DNA of 47,133 nt, taken from an uncultured Gammaproteobacteria bacterium. GTDB taxonomy: Bacteria > Pseudomonadota > Gammaproteobacteria > Steroidobacterales > XN24. The translations under genes and the position numbers were made by a program. Positions 1 to 9,353 of the stretch are shown here, piece after piece (position 1 is the first letter of the stretch; every line of letters starts with the position of its first letter). Under the pieces are notes generated by a model. The model worked only from the letters and a program-made list of their open reading frames with translations. It was not told the origin of the DNA and searched no databases. The stretch lies in contig CAMYOC010000051.1 in NCBI GenBank assembly GCA_947259915.1, forward strand, positions 221,165 through 268,297, written 5' to 3'.

Positions 1-546
1 GATATTGACGGTGGTCGCGCCGGCCTCGATCACCGCCGTCAGCACCTCGGCCAAAAACGCCGGCTCGGTGCGCGAAGCATCTTCGGCAGAGAACTCCACG
101 TCCGCGCACAAGGCCCGCGCGGTGCGTACGCCCTGGATCGCGCGACGCAGCACCTCCTCGCAGCCCATCTCCAGCTTGTATTTGCGATGAATCGGACTGG
201 TCGCGATAAAGGTATGGATACGCGGGCGCGCGGCCGCCGACAGCGCTGCCCAGGCGCGTTCGATATCACTATCGCCGCAACGCGCCAGGCCGCAGATCGA
301 CGGCCCCTCGACCTCGGCGGCTATGGTCCGCACCGCCTCAAAATCGCCCTGGGAAGCCGCCGGGAAGCCGGCCTCGATCACATCGACACCGAGCTCGGCC
401 AGCGCCCGGGCGATGCGCAGCTTCTCGCGGCCGTTCATGCTGCATCCGGGCGCCTGCTCACCATCGCGCAAGGTGGTGTCGAAGATGACCAGCCGCTCAC
501 GGCCAGCCTCCTCGACGTCGCGCGGGGCGTGGGGATCAATAGCCAT
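1..546 (-). CDS. leuA: 2-isopropylmalate synthase, N-terminal part (runs off left edge)
   Basis: LeuA condenses acetyl-CoA with 2-oxoisovalerate, the first committed step of leucine synthesis. The 182 visible codons begin [13 protein letters not shown] and continue with the DRE-TIM metallolyase signature [17 protein letters not shown] (catalytic Arg and metal-binding Asp near residues 24-30). Later family segments include [17 protein letters not shown] and [15 protein letters not shown]. The gene is open at position 1, so the rest of the barrel and the regulatory C-terminus lie outside the window. The ATG at 546-544 overlaps the end of the upstream dehydratase gene by 11 bases, which suggests it is the last visible gene of the ilv operon and translationally coupled. 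Identification is firm; only the missing C-terminus is unknown. Confidence 0.95.
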   Translation of the reverse strand, partial: MAIDPHAPRDVEEAGRERLVIFDTTLRDGEQAPGCSMNGREKLRIARALAELGVDVIEAGFPAASQGDFEAVRTIAAEVEGPSICGLARCGDSDIERAWAALSAAARPRIHTFIATSPIHRKYKLEMGCEEVLRRAIQGVRTARALCADVEFSAEDASRTEPAFLAEVLTAVIEAGATTVNI

Positions 547-1615
547 AGGACAGATCATCGATCGGGAACATCGGCATGGCCTGGGGCACGTGCATGGGCG
601 GGCGACCGCTGAGCGCATGCAGCAGCGTCTCGGTGTCGATATTGCCGCCGGTGAGCACGACGCCGATGCGCTTGCCGCGGAATTCGCTGCGCATCTTCAT
701 CGCGCCGGCCAGCGCCGCGGCGGCGCCACCCTCCGCCATCTGGTGGATGGTGTTGGCATAGCAGCGGATGGCGTCCTGGATCTCGTCTTCTGACACCAGC
801 AGCATGCCGGCCAGCAGCTCACGCATCACGTTCAGGGTGAAATCCACCGGCACGCGGACAGCGAGACCGTCGGCGATGGTGTCGGTGACCGCGAACGGGC
901 GCTCTTCGCCGGTCTGCCATGCGTGGTGCATGGCCGGCGCGTTCTCGGCCTGCACGCCATACACGCGAGTGGTGGGGCTCAAAGCCTTGAATACCAGCGC
1001 CATACCGGTGGCGATGCTGCCGCCGCCCACCGGCACGAACACCGCGTCCAGCGGCTCGCCGGCCTGCTCGATCATCTCCAGCGCGGTGGTGGCGACCCCG
1101 GCGATCAGGTCCGGTTCGCGCGCCGGATGCACCAGGCGGGCTCCGGTCTGTACGGCAAAGGCTTCCGCGATCTCCCAGGCTTCGTCGAAGTCGTGGCCCT
1201 GCTCCACCACGTCCGCGCCCAAGGCGCTCATCGCGGCGTTCTTGTGCGCGTTGTTGCCGCGCGGGACAAAGATCGTGCAGCGCGCGTTGTACAGACTGGC
1301 GGCGCGGGCGATGGATTGTCCGTGGTTGCCACGCGTCGCGGTGACCAGACCGCGACGCCGATCCGCCTCCGACATATTGGCGAGCAGGAACAAGCCGCCA
1401 CGGATCTTGAACGAACCGATGCTGTGCGTGTTCTCGAGCTTTACATGGGTTTCGCAACCCATGCGCTCGGTCAACAGGGGGTGGACGACGGTCGGCGTAT
1501 CGGGCAGCGAGGCGCGGATCAGCTCGTGGGCCCGATATACGTCATCAAGGTCTACCGGGAACGGCGTCGCCGATACGCCCTCGCGTACCGGTGCTACGGG
1601 ATTGAGATCTAACAT
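536..1615 (-). CDS. ilvA: Threonine dehydratase, short form without regulatory ACT domain
   Basis: This PLP enzyme of fold type II deaminates threonine to 2-oxobutyrate, the precursor for isoleucine. The 359-residue protein shows the PLP lysine in GSFKIRGG (Lys70), the glycine-rich phosphate loop VPVGGGS near residue 195, and the terminal LTGGN motif. It ends soon after the catalytic domain, so it lacks the C-terminal ACT-like domains of biosynthetic IlvA and resembles the catabolic TdcB length class. Its place between ilvM and leuA argues for a biosynthetic role; operons of this order in Xanthomonadales often label it tdcB. The start ATG overlaps the ilvM stop by 7 bases. Substrate specificity (threonine versus serine) cannot be read from the sequence. 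Confidence 0.9.
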   Translation of the reverse strand: MLDLNPVAPVREGVSATPFPVDLDDVYRAHELIRASLPDTPTVVHPLLTERMGCETHVKLENTHSIGSFKIRGGLFLLANMSEADRRRGLVTATRGNHGQSIARAASLYNARCTIFVPRGNNAHKNAAMSALGADVVEQGHDFDEAWEIAEAFAVQTGARLVHPAREPDLIAGVATTALEMIEQAGEPLDAVFVPVGGGSIATGMALVFKALSPTTRVYGVQAENAPAMHHAWQTGEERPFAVTDTIADGLAVRVPVDFTLNVMRELLAGMLLVSEDEIQDAIRCYANTIHQMAEGGAAAALAGAMKMRSEFRGKRIGVVLTGGNIDTETLLHALSGRPPMHVPQAMPMFPIDDLSYGY

Positions 1616-1884
1616 GCCATGCTCTCTTTCAGCTCCAGGGCTGATTCATTGTGTTGCAACAGGGAGACGGAGCAGACGTCGAACAATTTCTCGATCTGCC
1701 GTGCCAGTACGTCGACGCTGCGGTCCGCGGACCGCAGCCCGATAATGAGTTCCAGCTGCTGCGCCGGTTCATTCTCGGTGGCGTTGATCGAGGTCACCGC
1801 GAAGCCGCGACGCTCGATCAGGCCCAACGCGCGAATCATCGCGCCCTCGACACGACAGATCGTCAGTTTCATGGTGTGGTTCAT
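1609..1884 (-). CDS. ilvM: Acetolactate synthase small (regulatory) subunit, IlvM type
   Basis: This 91-residue protein consists of a single ACT domain (MKLTICRVEGAMIRALGLIERRGFAVTSIN, given here only as the first half of the fold). IlvM-type subunits bind the acetohydroxyacid synthase large subunit and modulate activity and feedback sensitivity. The length matches the short IlvM class rather than the roughly 160-residue IlvH class. A GAGGAG ribosome-binding site lies 8 bases before the ATG, and the ATG overlaps the ilvG stop codon as ATGA, so coupled translation with the catalytic subunit is expected. An internal Met at residue 5 is a less likely start because of the good ribosome-binding site. 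Confidence 0.88.
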   Translation of the reverse strand: MNHTMKLTICRVEGAMIRALGLIERRGFAVTSINATENEPAQQLELIIGLRSADRSVDVLARQIEKLFDVCSVSLLQHNESALELKESMAC

Positions 1885-3533
1885 GCGCTCTGCTCCTCAA
1901 GCATGACGTCGTTGGTCTGACCCGGCGGCACCAGCGGCCAGACATTGCTCATGGGGTCGATGCAGACATGGGCCAGCATCGGTCCCTCGCTATTGAGCAG
2001 ACGATCGATGGCGCCCGCCACCTCCGTCCGCTGCTCCACCCGGAAACCCGGGATTCCGAAGGACTTCGCCACGGCGACAAAGTCCGGGTTATCAGACAGG
2101 TCCACTTCGCTGTAACGCTCGCCGTGGAACAGTTGCTGCCACTGGCGCACCAGACCGAGGGAGGCGTTATCCACCAGCACGATCTTGATCGGCAGCTGAT
2201 AGCGGTTGATGGTGGCCAGCTCCTGGATGTTCATCATGATCGAGCCATCACCGCTGACCGTCAGGACACGGGCCGCGGGATCAGCGAATTGGGCGCCGAT
2301 GGCTGCCGGTATGCCGTAGCCCATGGCGCCGAGACCGGCGCTGGTCAGATGCTGCTCGGGGCGCTTGAAATGGCAGTGCTGCGCCACCCACATCTGGTGC
2401 TGGCCGACATCACAGCTGACCACCAGCTCAGGGTCGGCCTCTGAGATCTGACGCAGCATGTGCGGGACGTAGATGCCCTTACCTGGCGCGTCGTAGCGCC
2501 ATTCCCGTGTCTGCTTGCGTTCGCTGCACCAGGCCTGCCAGGCATCGAGAGACAGATCGGTCGGCAGTGCCGCCAGCGACTGTCTGAGATCGCCAAGGAG
2601 CGCCGCATCCGCATGGCGCAACTTTGAAATCTCGGCGGGATCGGCGTCGAGATGGACCACTTTGGCGCGGGGCGCGAAACCGTCCAGACGACCGGTAGCG
2701 CGATCGTCAAAGCGGGCACCGACGCAGATCAGCAGATCTGCCGCCTGGACCACTTCGTTGGCGGCCTGGTTGCCATGCATCCCGAGCATGCCGATAAACG
2801 CAGGATCACGTGTCGGCAGCGCGCCCAGACCCTTGAGCGTTGCCACCACCGGGATGCCGCTGGCGCGGACATATTCACGGAATGCATCGACCGCACGTCC
2901 GATGCCGACGCCACCGCCCGCATACAGCACGGGCTGCCGCGCAGCGCGGATCATCCGGCACGCGGCCTCGACCTCATCCGGGTCGGGGCCATCGAGATCG
3001 TTGGACTTCATCTCGAACAGCGGCGGCTGGCTGGTGGACGTGTTGGTGATGTCCTTGGGCAGATCGATCAGCACCGGCCCCGGGCGGCCCTCGGCGGCGA
3101 TGTGGAACGCCTCGCCAACCACACGCGGGATATCTTCCACGCGCCGCACCAGAAAACTGTGCTTCACGATCGGCATGGTCATGCCGAAGATGTCCACTTC
3201 CTGGAATGCGTCGGTGCCCATCAGCGCCGTCGGCACCTGTCCGGTGATCGCCACCAGCGGCACTGAGTCGAGAAACGCGTTGGCTATGCCGGTGATCAGG
3301 TTGGTGGCACCGGGGCCAGACGTGGCCATGCACACGCCGACGCGACCGCTGGTGCGCGCGTAGCCGTCGGCGGCCATCACCGCACCCTGCTCATGGCGCA
3401 CCAGTATGTGATCGAGGCGCGAATCGACCAAGGCATCATAGACCGGCATGATGGCGCCGCCGGGGTAGCCGAAGATGGTCTCCACGCCCTCCTGCTCCAG
3501 CGCCCTGATCAGCAATTGCGCCCCTGTCATCAT
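1881..3533 (-). CDS. ilvG: Acetolactate synthase large (catalytic) subunit
   Basis: This TPP- and FAD-dependent enzyme makes acetolactate from two pyruvates, or acetohydroxybutyrate from pyruvate and 2-oxobutyrate. The 550-residue protein starts [20 protein letters not shown], then FGYPGGAIMPVYDAL, the catalytic glutamate in RHEQGA, and the diphosphate-binding motif GDGSIMMN with downstream NRYQLPIKIVLVDN. The frame stays open upstream as far as 3674, but the extra residues overlap ilvC, look like antisense composition and have no family match. I therefore place the start at 3533, where TAATG joins the ilvC stop; the second Met at 3530 is equally possible. Pairing with ilvM indicates the IlvG/IlvM isozyme rather than IlvBN or IlvIH. 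Confidence 0.95.
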   Translation of the reverse strand: MMTGAQLLIRALEQEGVETIFGYPGGAIMPVYDALVDSRLDHILVRHEQGAVMAADGYARTSGRVGVCMATSGPGATNLITGIANAFLDSVPLVAITGQVPTALMGTDAFQEVDIFGMTMPIVKHSFLVRRVEDIPRVVGEAFHIAAEGRPGPVLIDLPKDITNTSTSQPPLFEMKSNDLDGPDPDEVEAACRMIRAARQPVLYAGGGVGIGRAVDAFREYVRASGIPVVATLKGLGALPTRDPAFIGMLGMHGNQAANEVVQAADLLICVGARFDDRATGRLDGFAPRAKVVHLDADPAEISKLRHADAALLGDLRQSLAALPTDLSLDAWQAWCSERKQTREWRYDAPGKGIYVPHMLRQISEADPELVVSCDVGQHQMWVAQHCHFKRPEQHLTSAGLGAMGYGIPAAIGAQFADPAARVLTVSGDGSIMMNIQELATINRYQLPIKIVLVDNASLGLVRQWQQLFHGERYSEVDLSDNPDFVAVAKSFGIPGFRVEQRTEVAGAIDRLLNSEGPMLAHVCIDPMSNVWPLVPPGQTNDVMLEEQSA

Positions 3534-4537
3534 TAGGCGGCGGCCTGCTTCTTCGCTTTCAGCCAGGACATCCGCGCCCGCAGCTCCTGACCCACTTTCT
3601 CGACCGGATGCTCGAGGTCCTTCTGCATCAGCGCGGTGTAGTTGGGCAGTCCGGCTTCGTATTCTGCGGCCCACTGGCGCGCGAAGGTGCCGTCCTGGAT
3701 CTCTCTGAGCACCGCCCGCATCTGTTCGCGGGTGTGGTCATCGACCACGCGGGGCCCGCGGGTCAGGTCGCCATACTTGGCCGTCTCGCTGACGAACTCG
3801 TGCATCTTGGCCAGACCGCCCTCGTGCAGCAGGTCGACGATGAGCTTGAGTTCGTGCATGCACTCGAAATACGCCACTTCGGGCTGATAACCGGCCTCGG
3901 TCAGAGTCTCGAAACCCTGCAAGACAAGCTCGGTAACGCCACCGCACAGCACCGCCTGCTCACCGAACAGATCCGTCTCGGTCTCTTCGGCGAAGGTGGT
4001 TTCGAGCACACCGCCGCGGGTACCGCCGATGCCGTCGGCATAGATCAGCGCCTGCTGCTTGGCTTTGCCGGTCGCGTCCTGGGCCACCGCCACCAGACAT
4101 GGCACGCCGCGTCCCTCCTCGTATTGACGCCGTACCAGATCCCCGGGGCCCTTCGGCGCCACCAGGATCACGTCGATGTTCTCGGCCGGGGTGATGCGCC
4201 CGTAGTGGATATTGAAGCCGTGGGCGAACAACACCGCGCAACCGGGTTTGAGCGCGGGCGCTACTGCCGCGTAGGCGTCGGGCTGCGCCATATCCGGCGT
4301 CAACAGCGCGACGATGTCCGCGCCCCGGGCGGCGTGCTCCGGCTCGGCTACCTTGAACCGATCCGCCTCGGCCCTGCTCCAGCTCGCGCCTCCGGGACGC
4401 AAACCGATGGTCACGTCAAAGCCGCTGTCCCGGAGATTCAGGGCGTGAGCCCGACCCTGGCTGCCGTAGCCGATCACGGCTACCCGGGTGCCGCGGGCAC
4501 TGCCCCTCTCAACGTCGCCTTCCGCGTGGATTTTCAT
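3533..4537 (-). CDS. ilvC: Ketol-acid reductoisomerase, class I
   Basis: This enzyme converts acetolactate or acetohydroxybutyrate to the dihydroxy acids using NADPH and Mg2+. The Rossmann motif [19 protein letters not shown] lies near residue 20, and the metal-binding helices [14 protein letters not shown] and [14 protein letters not shown] near 190 and 225. At about 334 residues it is the short class I form. Two ATG codons compete: 4543 sits directly on the GAGGA motif, while 4537 is 6 bases downstream of it, so 4537 is the better start. It is the first structural gene of the operon, about 45 bases after the attenuator terminator, so its expression should respond to leader-peptide translation. 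Confidence 0.95.
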   Translation of the reverse strand: MKIHAEGDVERGSARGTRVAVIGYGSQGRAHALNLRDSGFDVTIGLRPGGASWSRAEADRFKVAEPEHAARGADIVALLTPDMAQPDAYAAVAPALKPGCAVLFAHGFNIHYGRITPAENIDVILVAPKGPGDLVRRQYEEGRGVPCLVAVAQDATGKAKQQALIYADGIGGTRGGVLETTFAEETETDLFGEQAVLCGGVTELVLQGFETLTEAGYQPEVAYFECMHELKLIVDLLHEGGLAKMHEFVSETAKYGDLTRGPRVVDDHTREQMRAVLREIQDGTFARQWAAEYEAGLPNYTALMQKDLEHPVEKVGQELRARMSWLKAKKQAAA

Positions 4538-4580
4538 CGTCATTCCTCTATTTCGCTTGTGTTCCGGTGGTATTCAGGTC

Positions 4581-4616
4581 AAAAAAAACCCCGCAGCCTT
4601 TTCAGGGTGCGGGGTT
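4581..4616 (-). terminator. Attenuator terminator of the ilv operon
   Basis: In the minus-strand RNA a 9-bp perfect stem (AACCCCGCA with TGCGGGGTT; plus-strand arms 4587-4595 and 4608-4616) encloses a 12-base loop and is followed by eight U residues (4581-4588). It lies between the leader-peptide stop (4644) and ilvC. The 5' arm AACCCCGC is also perfectly complementary to GCGGGGTT in the last codons of the leader peptide (4653-4660). The two pairings are mutually exclusive, as expected for attenuation. Confidence 0.88.
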
Positions 4617-4643
4617 GTGTGTTGTTTGTTGCTCGTCTGCCGT

Positions 4644-4808
4644 TTACACAATAACCCCGCTATTCCCTACTACGAGAATGAGCATAATGAGGGTAATAAG
4701 GAGCGCGGCGAGCCGGGTCTGATCGATGACCGGGGCGGCGACAGACAGCGCGACGGCGCGCGGGGCGCGGCGTTGCTGAGATCGTCTGTTGGCCGGAGCG
4801 TTGTACAT
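4644..4808 (-). CDS. ilvL: ilv operon leader peptide (attenuator peptide)
   Basis: A 54-codon frame on the operon strand ends in a run of branched-chain residues, LAALLITLIMLILVVGNSGV then IV. In the last 22 residues 14 are Leu, Ile or Val. It starts with ATG at 4808-4806, roughly 30 bases after the predicted transcription start, and stops 28 bases before the terminator stem. This is the arrangement of ribosome-stalling leaders upstream of ilv operons. No Shine-Dalgarno is evident, and the first 30 residues look unremarkable, so the real start could be internal (Met42). If charged Leu, Ile or Val tRNA is scarce, a stalled ribosome would leave GCGGGGTT (4653-4660) free to sequester the terminator arm. 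The peptide itself probably has no function. Confidence 0.75.
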   Translation of the reverse strand: MYNAPANRRSQQRRAPRAVALSVAAPVIDQTRLAALLITLIMLILVVGNSGVIV

Positions 4809-4844
4809 GAGTCGCAATTCGGTTATCGATGGGCTTGGTGGAAG

Positions 4845-4873
4845 TTTATCCATGATGCGGTGCGGGATGTCAA
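4845..4873 (-). promoter_or_regulatory. Sigma70 promoter of the ilv operon
   Basis: On the minus strand a perfect -35 TTGACA (4868-4873) is followed by a 17-base spacer and GATAAA (4845-4850; four of six matches to TATAAT). An A/T-rich stretch at 4874-4900 immediately upstream could act as an UP element. The predicted start near 4838 leaves about 30 bases before the leader-peptide ATG. Confidence 0.7.
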
Positions 4874-4950
4874 CAAAAATTTTCAATAGTTTGAAATAGG
4901 TCCGAAAAAAGTCTCATGTGCACATTGATATATACAGGGCGCAAGATCCG

Positions 4951-6624
4951 ATGAAAAAACCTGACAAAAGACAATACTCAAAGCGCATCGTGGACGGCGT
5001 CACGCGAGCGCCCAGCCGCGCGATGCTCCGCGCGGTGGGCTTCGAAGACACGGATTTTGAAAAACCACAGATCGGAATCGCGTCCACCTGGAGCCAGGTG
5101 ACGCCCTGTAATGTGCATATTAATCATCTGGCGGAAGCCGCGGCTGGCGGCGTCGACGAGGCCGGCGGCAAAAGCGTCACCTTCAACACCATCACCGTGT
5201 CCGACGGCATCTCGATGGGCACGCCGGCGATGCGCTACTCCCTGGTCTCGCGCGAAGTCATCGCCGATTCCATCGAGACCGTGGTCGCTGGCCAGGGCTT
5301 TGACGGTTTTGTCGCGATCGGCGGCTGCGATAAAAACATGCCGGGTTGCGTGCTGGCCATGTGCCGTCTCGACCGGCCATCGGTCTTTGTCTATGGCGGC
5401 ACCATCAAACCCGGCGCCGGGCGCCGCGATATCGTCTCCGTGTTTGAAGCCGTCGGCGGTCACGCCGCCGGGGCCGTGAGCGACGCGGAGTTGCTCGAGG
5501 TGGAACGCACTGCGATCCCGGGACCGGGTTCCTGCGGCGGTATGTATACGGCCAACACCATGGCCTCCGCGATCGAGGCGCTGGGTCTCAGCCTGCCCAA
5601 CAGCTCGGCTCAGGAAGCGGTCAGCGAGGCCAAGCTGGATGACTGCCGCCGGGCCGGTGCAGCCGTCTGCGCACTGATCGAAAAAGGCATCCGGCCCTCG
5701 GACATCCTGACCCGGGAAGCATTCGAAAACGCGATCACCGTGGTCATCACCCTCGGCGGCTCCACCAACGCGGTGCTGCATCTGCTGGCCATGGCCGACG
5801 CCGCCTGCGTACCGCTGGAGCTGGAAGACTTTGCCCGCATCGGCGCCCGGGTGCCGGTGCTGGCGGATCTGAAACCCAGCGGACGCTATCTGATGTCGGA
5901 GCTGATACAGATCGGCGGCATCCGGCCGTTGATGAAGATGCTGCTGGACGCCGGGCTGTTGCACGGTGAATGTCTGACCGTCAGCGGTCACACCCTGGCC
6001 GAAGACCTGGCGGACGTGGCGCCCTACCCTGACGGTCAGGACGTGATCCGCCCCCTGGATAATCCGCTGAAGAAGGACAGCCATCTGGTGGTGCTCTACG
6101 GCAATCTCGCACCATCCGGTGCGGTGGCCAAGATCAGCGGCAAGGAGGGCGAACGATTCCGCGGTCGCGCGCGCGTGTTCAGCTCCGAACAGCAGGCGCT
6201 GCAGTCCATCCTCGACGGTGACATCGTCGCCGGTGACGTGATCGTGATCCGTTATATCGGACCCAAGGGCGCGCCCGGTATGCCGGAGATGTTGAGCCCC
6301 ACCGCCGCCATCATGGGCAAGGGTCTGGGTGATTCGGTGGCGCTGATTACCGACGCGCGCTTCTCCGGTGGCAGCCACGGATTCGTGGTCGGCCACGTGG
6401 CGCCGGAAGCCGCCGTGGGTGGACCCATCGCGCTGATCGAGGAAGGCGACGAGATCGAGATCGATGCGGTTGGACGCAAGGTCACGCTGCGGGTCGACGA
6501 AGACACGCTGGCCGCACGCCGGACGGCCTGGCAGCCGCCGCCGACCGAACCCGGCGGCACCGTATTGGGCAAATACGCACGGCTGGTCAGCTGCGCCTCG
6601 AGAGGCGCGGTGACCAGCGGTTAA
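4951..6624 (+). CDS. ilvD: Dihydroxy-acid dehydratase
   Basis: IlvD dehydrates dihydroxy-isovalerate and dihydroxy-methylvalerate to the 2-oxo acids, the third common step for valine and isoleucine. The 557-residue protein begins MKKPDKRQYSKRIVDGV. It carries the three conserved iron-sulfur cysteines: one in PCNVHINHL, one in GGCDKNMPGCVLA and one in GPGSCGGMYTANTM. An in-frame GTG at 4918 would add 11 residues with no family counterpart, so I chose the ATG at 4951, although no strong ribosome-binding site precedes it. It is transcribed away from the ilvC operon from the shared A/T-rich region. Its stop codon overlaps the stop of the oppositely oriented lysAC gene, leaving no room for a terminator between them. 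Confidence 0.96.
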   Translation: MKKPDKRQYSKRIVDGVTRAPSRAMLRAVGFEDTDFEKPQIGIASTWSQVTPCNVHINHLAEAAAGGVDEAGGKSVTFNTITVSDGISMGTPAMRYSLVSREVIADSIETVVAGQGFDGFVAIGGCDKNMPGCVLAMCRLDRPSVFVYGGTIKPGAGRRDIVSVFEAVGGHAAGAVSDAELLEVERTAIPGPGSCGGMYTANTMASAIEALGLSLPNSSAQEAVSEAKLDDCRRAGAAVCALIEKGIRPSDILTREAFENAITVVITLGGSTNAVLHLLAMADAACVPLELEDFARIGARVPVLADLKPSGRYLMSELIQIGGIRPLMKMLLDAGLLHGECLTVSGHTLAEDLADVAPYPDGQDVIRPLDNPLKKDSHLVVLYGNLAPSGAVAKISGKEGERFRGRARVFSSEQQALQSILDGDIVAGDVIVIRYIGPKGAPGMPEMLSPTAAIMGKGLGDSVALITDARFSGGSHGFVVGHVAPEAAVGGPIALIEEGDEIEIDAVGRKVTLRVDEDTLAARRTAWQPPPTEPGGTVLGKYARLVSCASRGAVTSG

Positions 6625-9212
6625 TCGAGATCCCGGGACGGCATCGTCATCTCGCCGGCGGGCTCGCGCAGGTTGTAACTGGAACTCATCACGCGGCCAT
6701 AGGCACCGGCATTGGCGATGAGGATCACATCACCCTCCTCCGCCGGTGGCAGCAGACGCTCCACGCCCAGATAGTCACCGGTCTCGCAGATCGGCCCGAC
6801 CACATCGGTCAGCCGCGTGGCCGGCTGGCCGATCCGGCTCAGATTGACGATCTCGTGGAAAGCACCATAGAGCGCCGGACGGATCAGCGAGTTCATGCCG
6901 GTGTTGATGCCGACATAGCCGACTTCGCCCTTGCCCTTGGTCTGGGTCACCCGCGCCACCAGCACACCAGCGGCTGCCACCACGTAACGTCCGGGTTCCA
7001 GCCACAGCGCGTAGCCCGGGAACGCATCTCTTACCGCAGTCAATGATTGATCCAGCGCGGCCATATCAAGCGGCGCGTCGGCTCCGGATTCCGGCACGCC
7101 CAGACCGCCGCCGAGATTGAATACGGCGACCTCGGGCAGGGATTCGGCGACCCGGGCGAGCAGACCGGCCATCTCGCTCCAGTGGTCACTGTCGAGGATG
7201 CCGCTGCCGGCGTGCACGTGCAGGCCGATGATGCGCGCACCGCAGTCCCCGGCCAGCGCCGCCAGTTGACCGACCTGGCTGATCGGGATGCCAAACTTGG
7301 AGTGCTCGCCGGCGGTCTGCACATGGCGGTGATGGCCCTTGCCCGCGCCGGGATCGATACGCGCAAACAGCGCAGCGCCGGCGAACAGCGCCGGCCAGTG
7401 GACCAGCGGATAGAGGTTGTCCAGCGTCAGCCGGACACCGGACGCCAACGCCTGTTCGTATTCGGCTCTGGGCGCGAAGTTCGGTGTAAACAGAATCCGC
7501 TCAGAGTCGAGTTCAGGGAACAACCGTCGGACATGCTCCAACTCGCCGGCGGACACGCATTCGAAGGTCAGACCCGCGTCGTGCACCCGCTGCAGCACGG
7601 CCGGATGCCAGTTGGCCTTTATCGCGTAGCAGACCCGCTCGATGGCTGATAGCGACTGCAGATTGCGGATCGACTGATCCACCACGTCCAGGTCGTAAAC
7701 AAACGCGGCTGCATCCGCAGGCGCCAACACGAGCAGCTCCTCGCGGCGCGCCAGCCACCAGGGCTTCACCGGCCGGCCGTGCTCCACTGCCGTACCGAAC
7801 AATTGTTCCCAGGTCGGGCCGAGCACCGTGTCCTGCTCACCCGCGCGGATCAACAGATGGTGCAGACGTTTGACCAGGCGATGGGCCTGTTCCTCGTCCA
7901 CCACAAAAGTCAGATTGAGATCGCTGGCCGCCTGACTGACCAGGTGGATGCGGTGTTCCTCGAACAGTTCGAGAGCCGGACCCAGCCGATGCAGGATGGC
8001 GCGAATCTGACGACCGACCAGGCTCACCGCCGCGCAGCCATCGATTACGCGCACCCGGCATAAGGTGCCGAGTTGGCGCACCAGCGCATCCATCGCTTCC
8101 GCATCGAGGCTGCTCACTTCCTGGTCGATCGACACGGTGACGCTGGTCTCGGAGGTGGACACCAGATCGATCGAGACCCGATGTTCGCCGAAGATCCGAA
8201 ACGCGTCTGCCAGGAATCCGACCTGCTGCCACATGCCCGAGGTCTCCATCGAGACCAGCGTCAAACCGGTATTGATGCTGATGGCCTTGACCCGCGGCGC
8301 GCCGTCCGCTGGCGTCGCGCTGATGCGGGTGCCGGGCATGTCCGGATGACTGGTGCAGCGGATCTCCATCGGGATGCCGTGACGGCGTACCGGCGGCACG
8401 CTGCGCGGATGCAGCACCGCGCCACCGGTGCTGGCGATCTCCTGAGCCTCGGCATAATCCAGCGAGCGCAGCAGTCGGGCAGCGGTGACGATGCGCGGAT
8501 CAGCGCTGAACATGCCGGGCACGTCGGTCCAGACCTCCACCGCCGCGGCCTGGAGTTTGGCGGCGATATACGCGGCGGACACGTCGGAGCCACCGCGTCC
8601 GAGCAGCACCGTGTCGCCGCGATGATCCCGGGCGATAAATCCCTGGGTGAGCACCAGCGGGCCGCAATCCGCGAGCGCCTGCTGGAATACCGGGTCCGCC
8701 TCAAAGTCACAGCTCGCGTTGAGATAGCGGCCGCGGCCGCCACCGTCCTCGCGCCGGCTCTCCAGCACGCTGCGCGCGTCCAGCCAGTGACAGGGCAGAT
8801 CACAGCCGCGCAGATACGCGGCACCCAGACGGGTGGCCATCAATTCGCCGCTGGCCAGGACGCGGGCGTGGGCGCGGGGACTGACCTCGTTCAACAGATG
8901 GATACCGTCCAGCACCTGGCGCAGTTCATCGATGTCGTCGGCGATAAGCGGGGTTCTGTCGAGCCCGAGATCGGCGGCCAGACTCAGATGGATATGCTCG
9001 ATCTCGTCTACGCCGTAGAGGTGCTTCCCGGCGAGCGCGGCGTCAAGCAGCGCCACAAGCCGGTTCGACACGCCGGCGAGCGCCGAGTGCACGATAATCA
9101 CCCGCTGTTCGCGCTCGAGCCGGCGGCTGACTTCCACGGCGATGGTGCGCCAACGGTCCGCCGAAGCGACGCTGGTACCGCCGAACTTGAGCACCGTCCA
9201 GCCGGATGACAT
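6621..9212 (-). CDS. lysAC: Bifunctional aspartate kinase / diaminopimelate decarboxylase fusion
   Basis: One polypeptide joins the first and last enzymes of lysine synthesis. Residues 1 to about 470 are aspartokinase: VLKFGGTSVA near residue 7, ASGELMATRLGAAYLRG, LGRGGSDVSAAYIAAKLQA, then ACT-type regulatory sequence (QQVGFLADAFRIFGEHRVSI). Residues about 500 to 863 are a fold-type III decarboxylase with the PLP lysine in CYAIKANWHP (about Lys532), HVHAGSGI, the glycine-rich FNLGGGLG, and the substrate motif CETGD near the end. Fusions of this kind are known in Xanthomonadales. The frame is open up to 9308; Met codons lie at 9227 and 9212. I prefer 9212 (MSSGWTVLKFGG) because GAGGA lies 4 bases before it and the sequence fits the family N-terminus. 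Confidence 0.93.
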   Translation of the reverse strand: MSSGWTVLKFGGTSVASADRWRTIAVEVSRRLEREQRVIIVHSALAGVSNRLVALLDAALAGKHLYGVDEIEHIHLSLAADLGLDRTPLIADDIDELRQVLDGIHLLNEVSPRAHARVLASGELMATRLGAAYLRGCDLPCHWLDARSVLESRREDGGGRGRYLNASCDFEADPVFQQALADCGPLVLTQGFIARDHRGDTVLLGRGGSDVSAAYIAAKLQAAAVEVWTDVPGMFSADPRIVTAARLLRSLDYAEAQEIASTGGAVLHPRSVPPVRRHGIPMEIRCTSHPDMPGTRISATPADGAPRVKAISINTGLTLVSMETSGMWQQVGFLADAFRIFGEHRVSIDLVSTSETSVTVSIDQEVSSLDAEAMDALVRQLGTLCRVRVIDGCAAVSLVGRQIRAILHRLGPALELFEEHRIHLVSQAASDLNLTFVVDEEQAHRLVKRLHHLLIRAGEQDTVLGPTWEQLFGTAVEHGRPVKPWWLARREELLVLAPADAAAFVYDLDVVDQSIRNLQSLSAIERVCYAIKANWHPAVLQRVHDAGLTFECVSAGELEHVRRLFPELDSERILFTPNFAPRAEYEQALASGVRLTLDNLYPLVHWPALFAGAALFARIDPGAGKGHHRHVQTAGEHSKFGIPISQVGQLAALAGDCGARIIGLHVHAGSGILDSDHWSEMAGLLARVAESLPEVAVFNLGGGLGVPESGADAPLDMAALDQSLTAVRDAFPGYALWLEPGRYVVAAAGVLVARVTQTKGKGEVGYVGINTGMNSLIRPALYGAFHEIVNLSRIGQPATRLTDVVGPICETGDYLGVERLLPPAEEGDVILIANAGAYGRVMSSSYNLREPAGEMTMPSRDLD

Positions 9213-9353
9213 GCCGTCCTCGCCCATTACCGGCTCGCCTCGACCAACACAAGTCTGTCCATGGCTGAAAATCCAATACCGCCGCGCTGAATTGGGAACC
9301 CGTATCATAGCGGCAAGGCACCGAGGCAGCGATCAGGACGCGTCGCCACCATC

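Noticed and set aside
3534..3674. N-terminal extension of ilvG into ilvC
   Set aside because: No family similarity; TAATG junction gives the normal N-terminus.
4978..6396. 472-codon minus-strand frame opposite ilvD
   Set aside because: His/Gln/Asp-rich shadow translation typical of antisense GC-rich genes.
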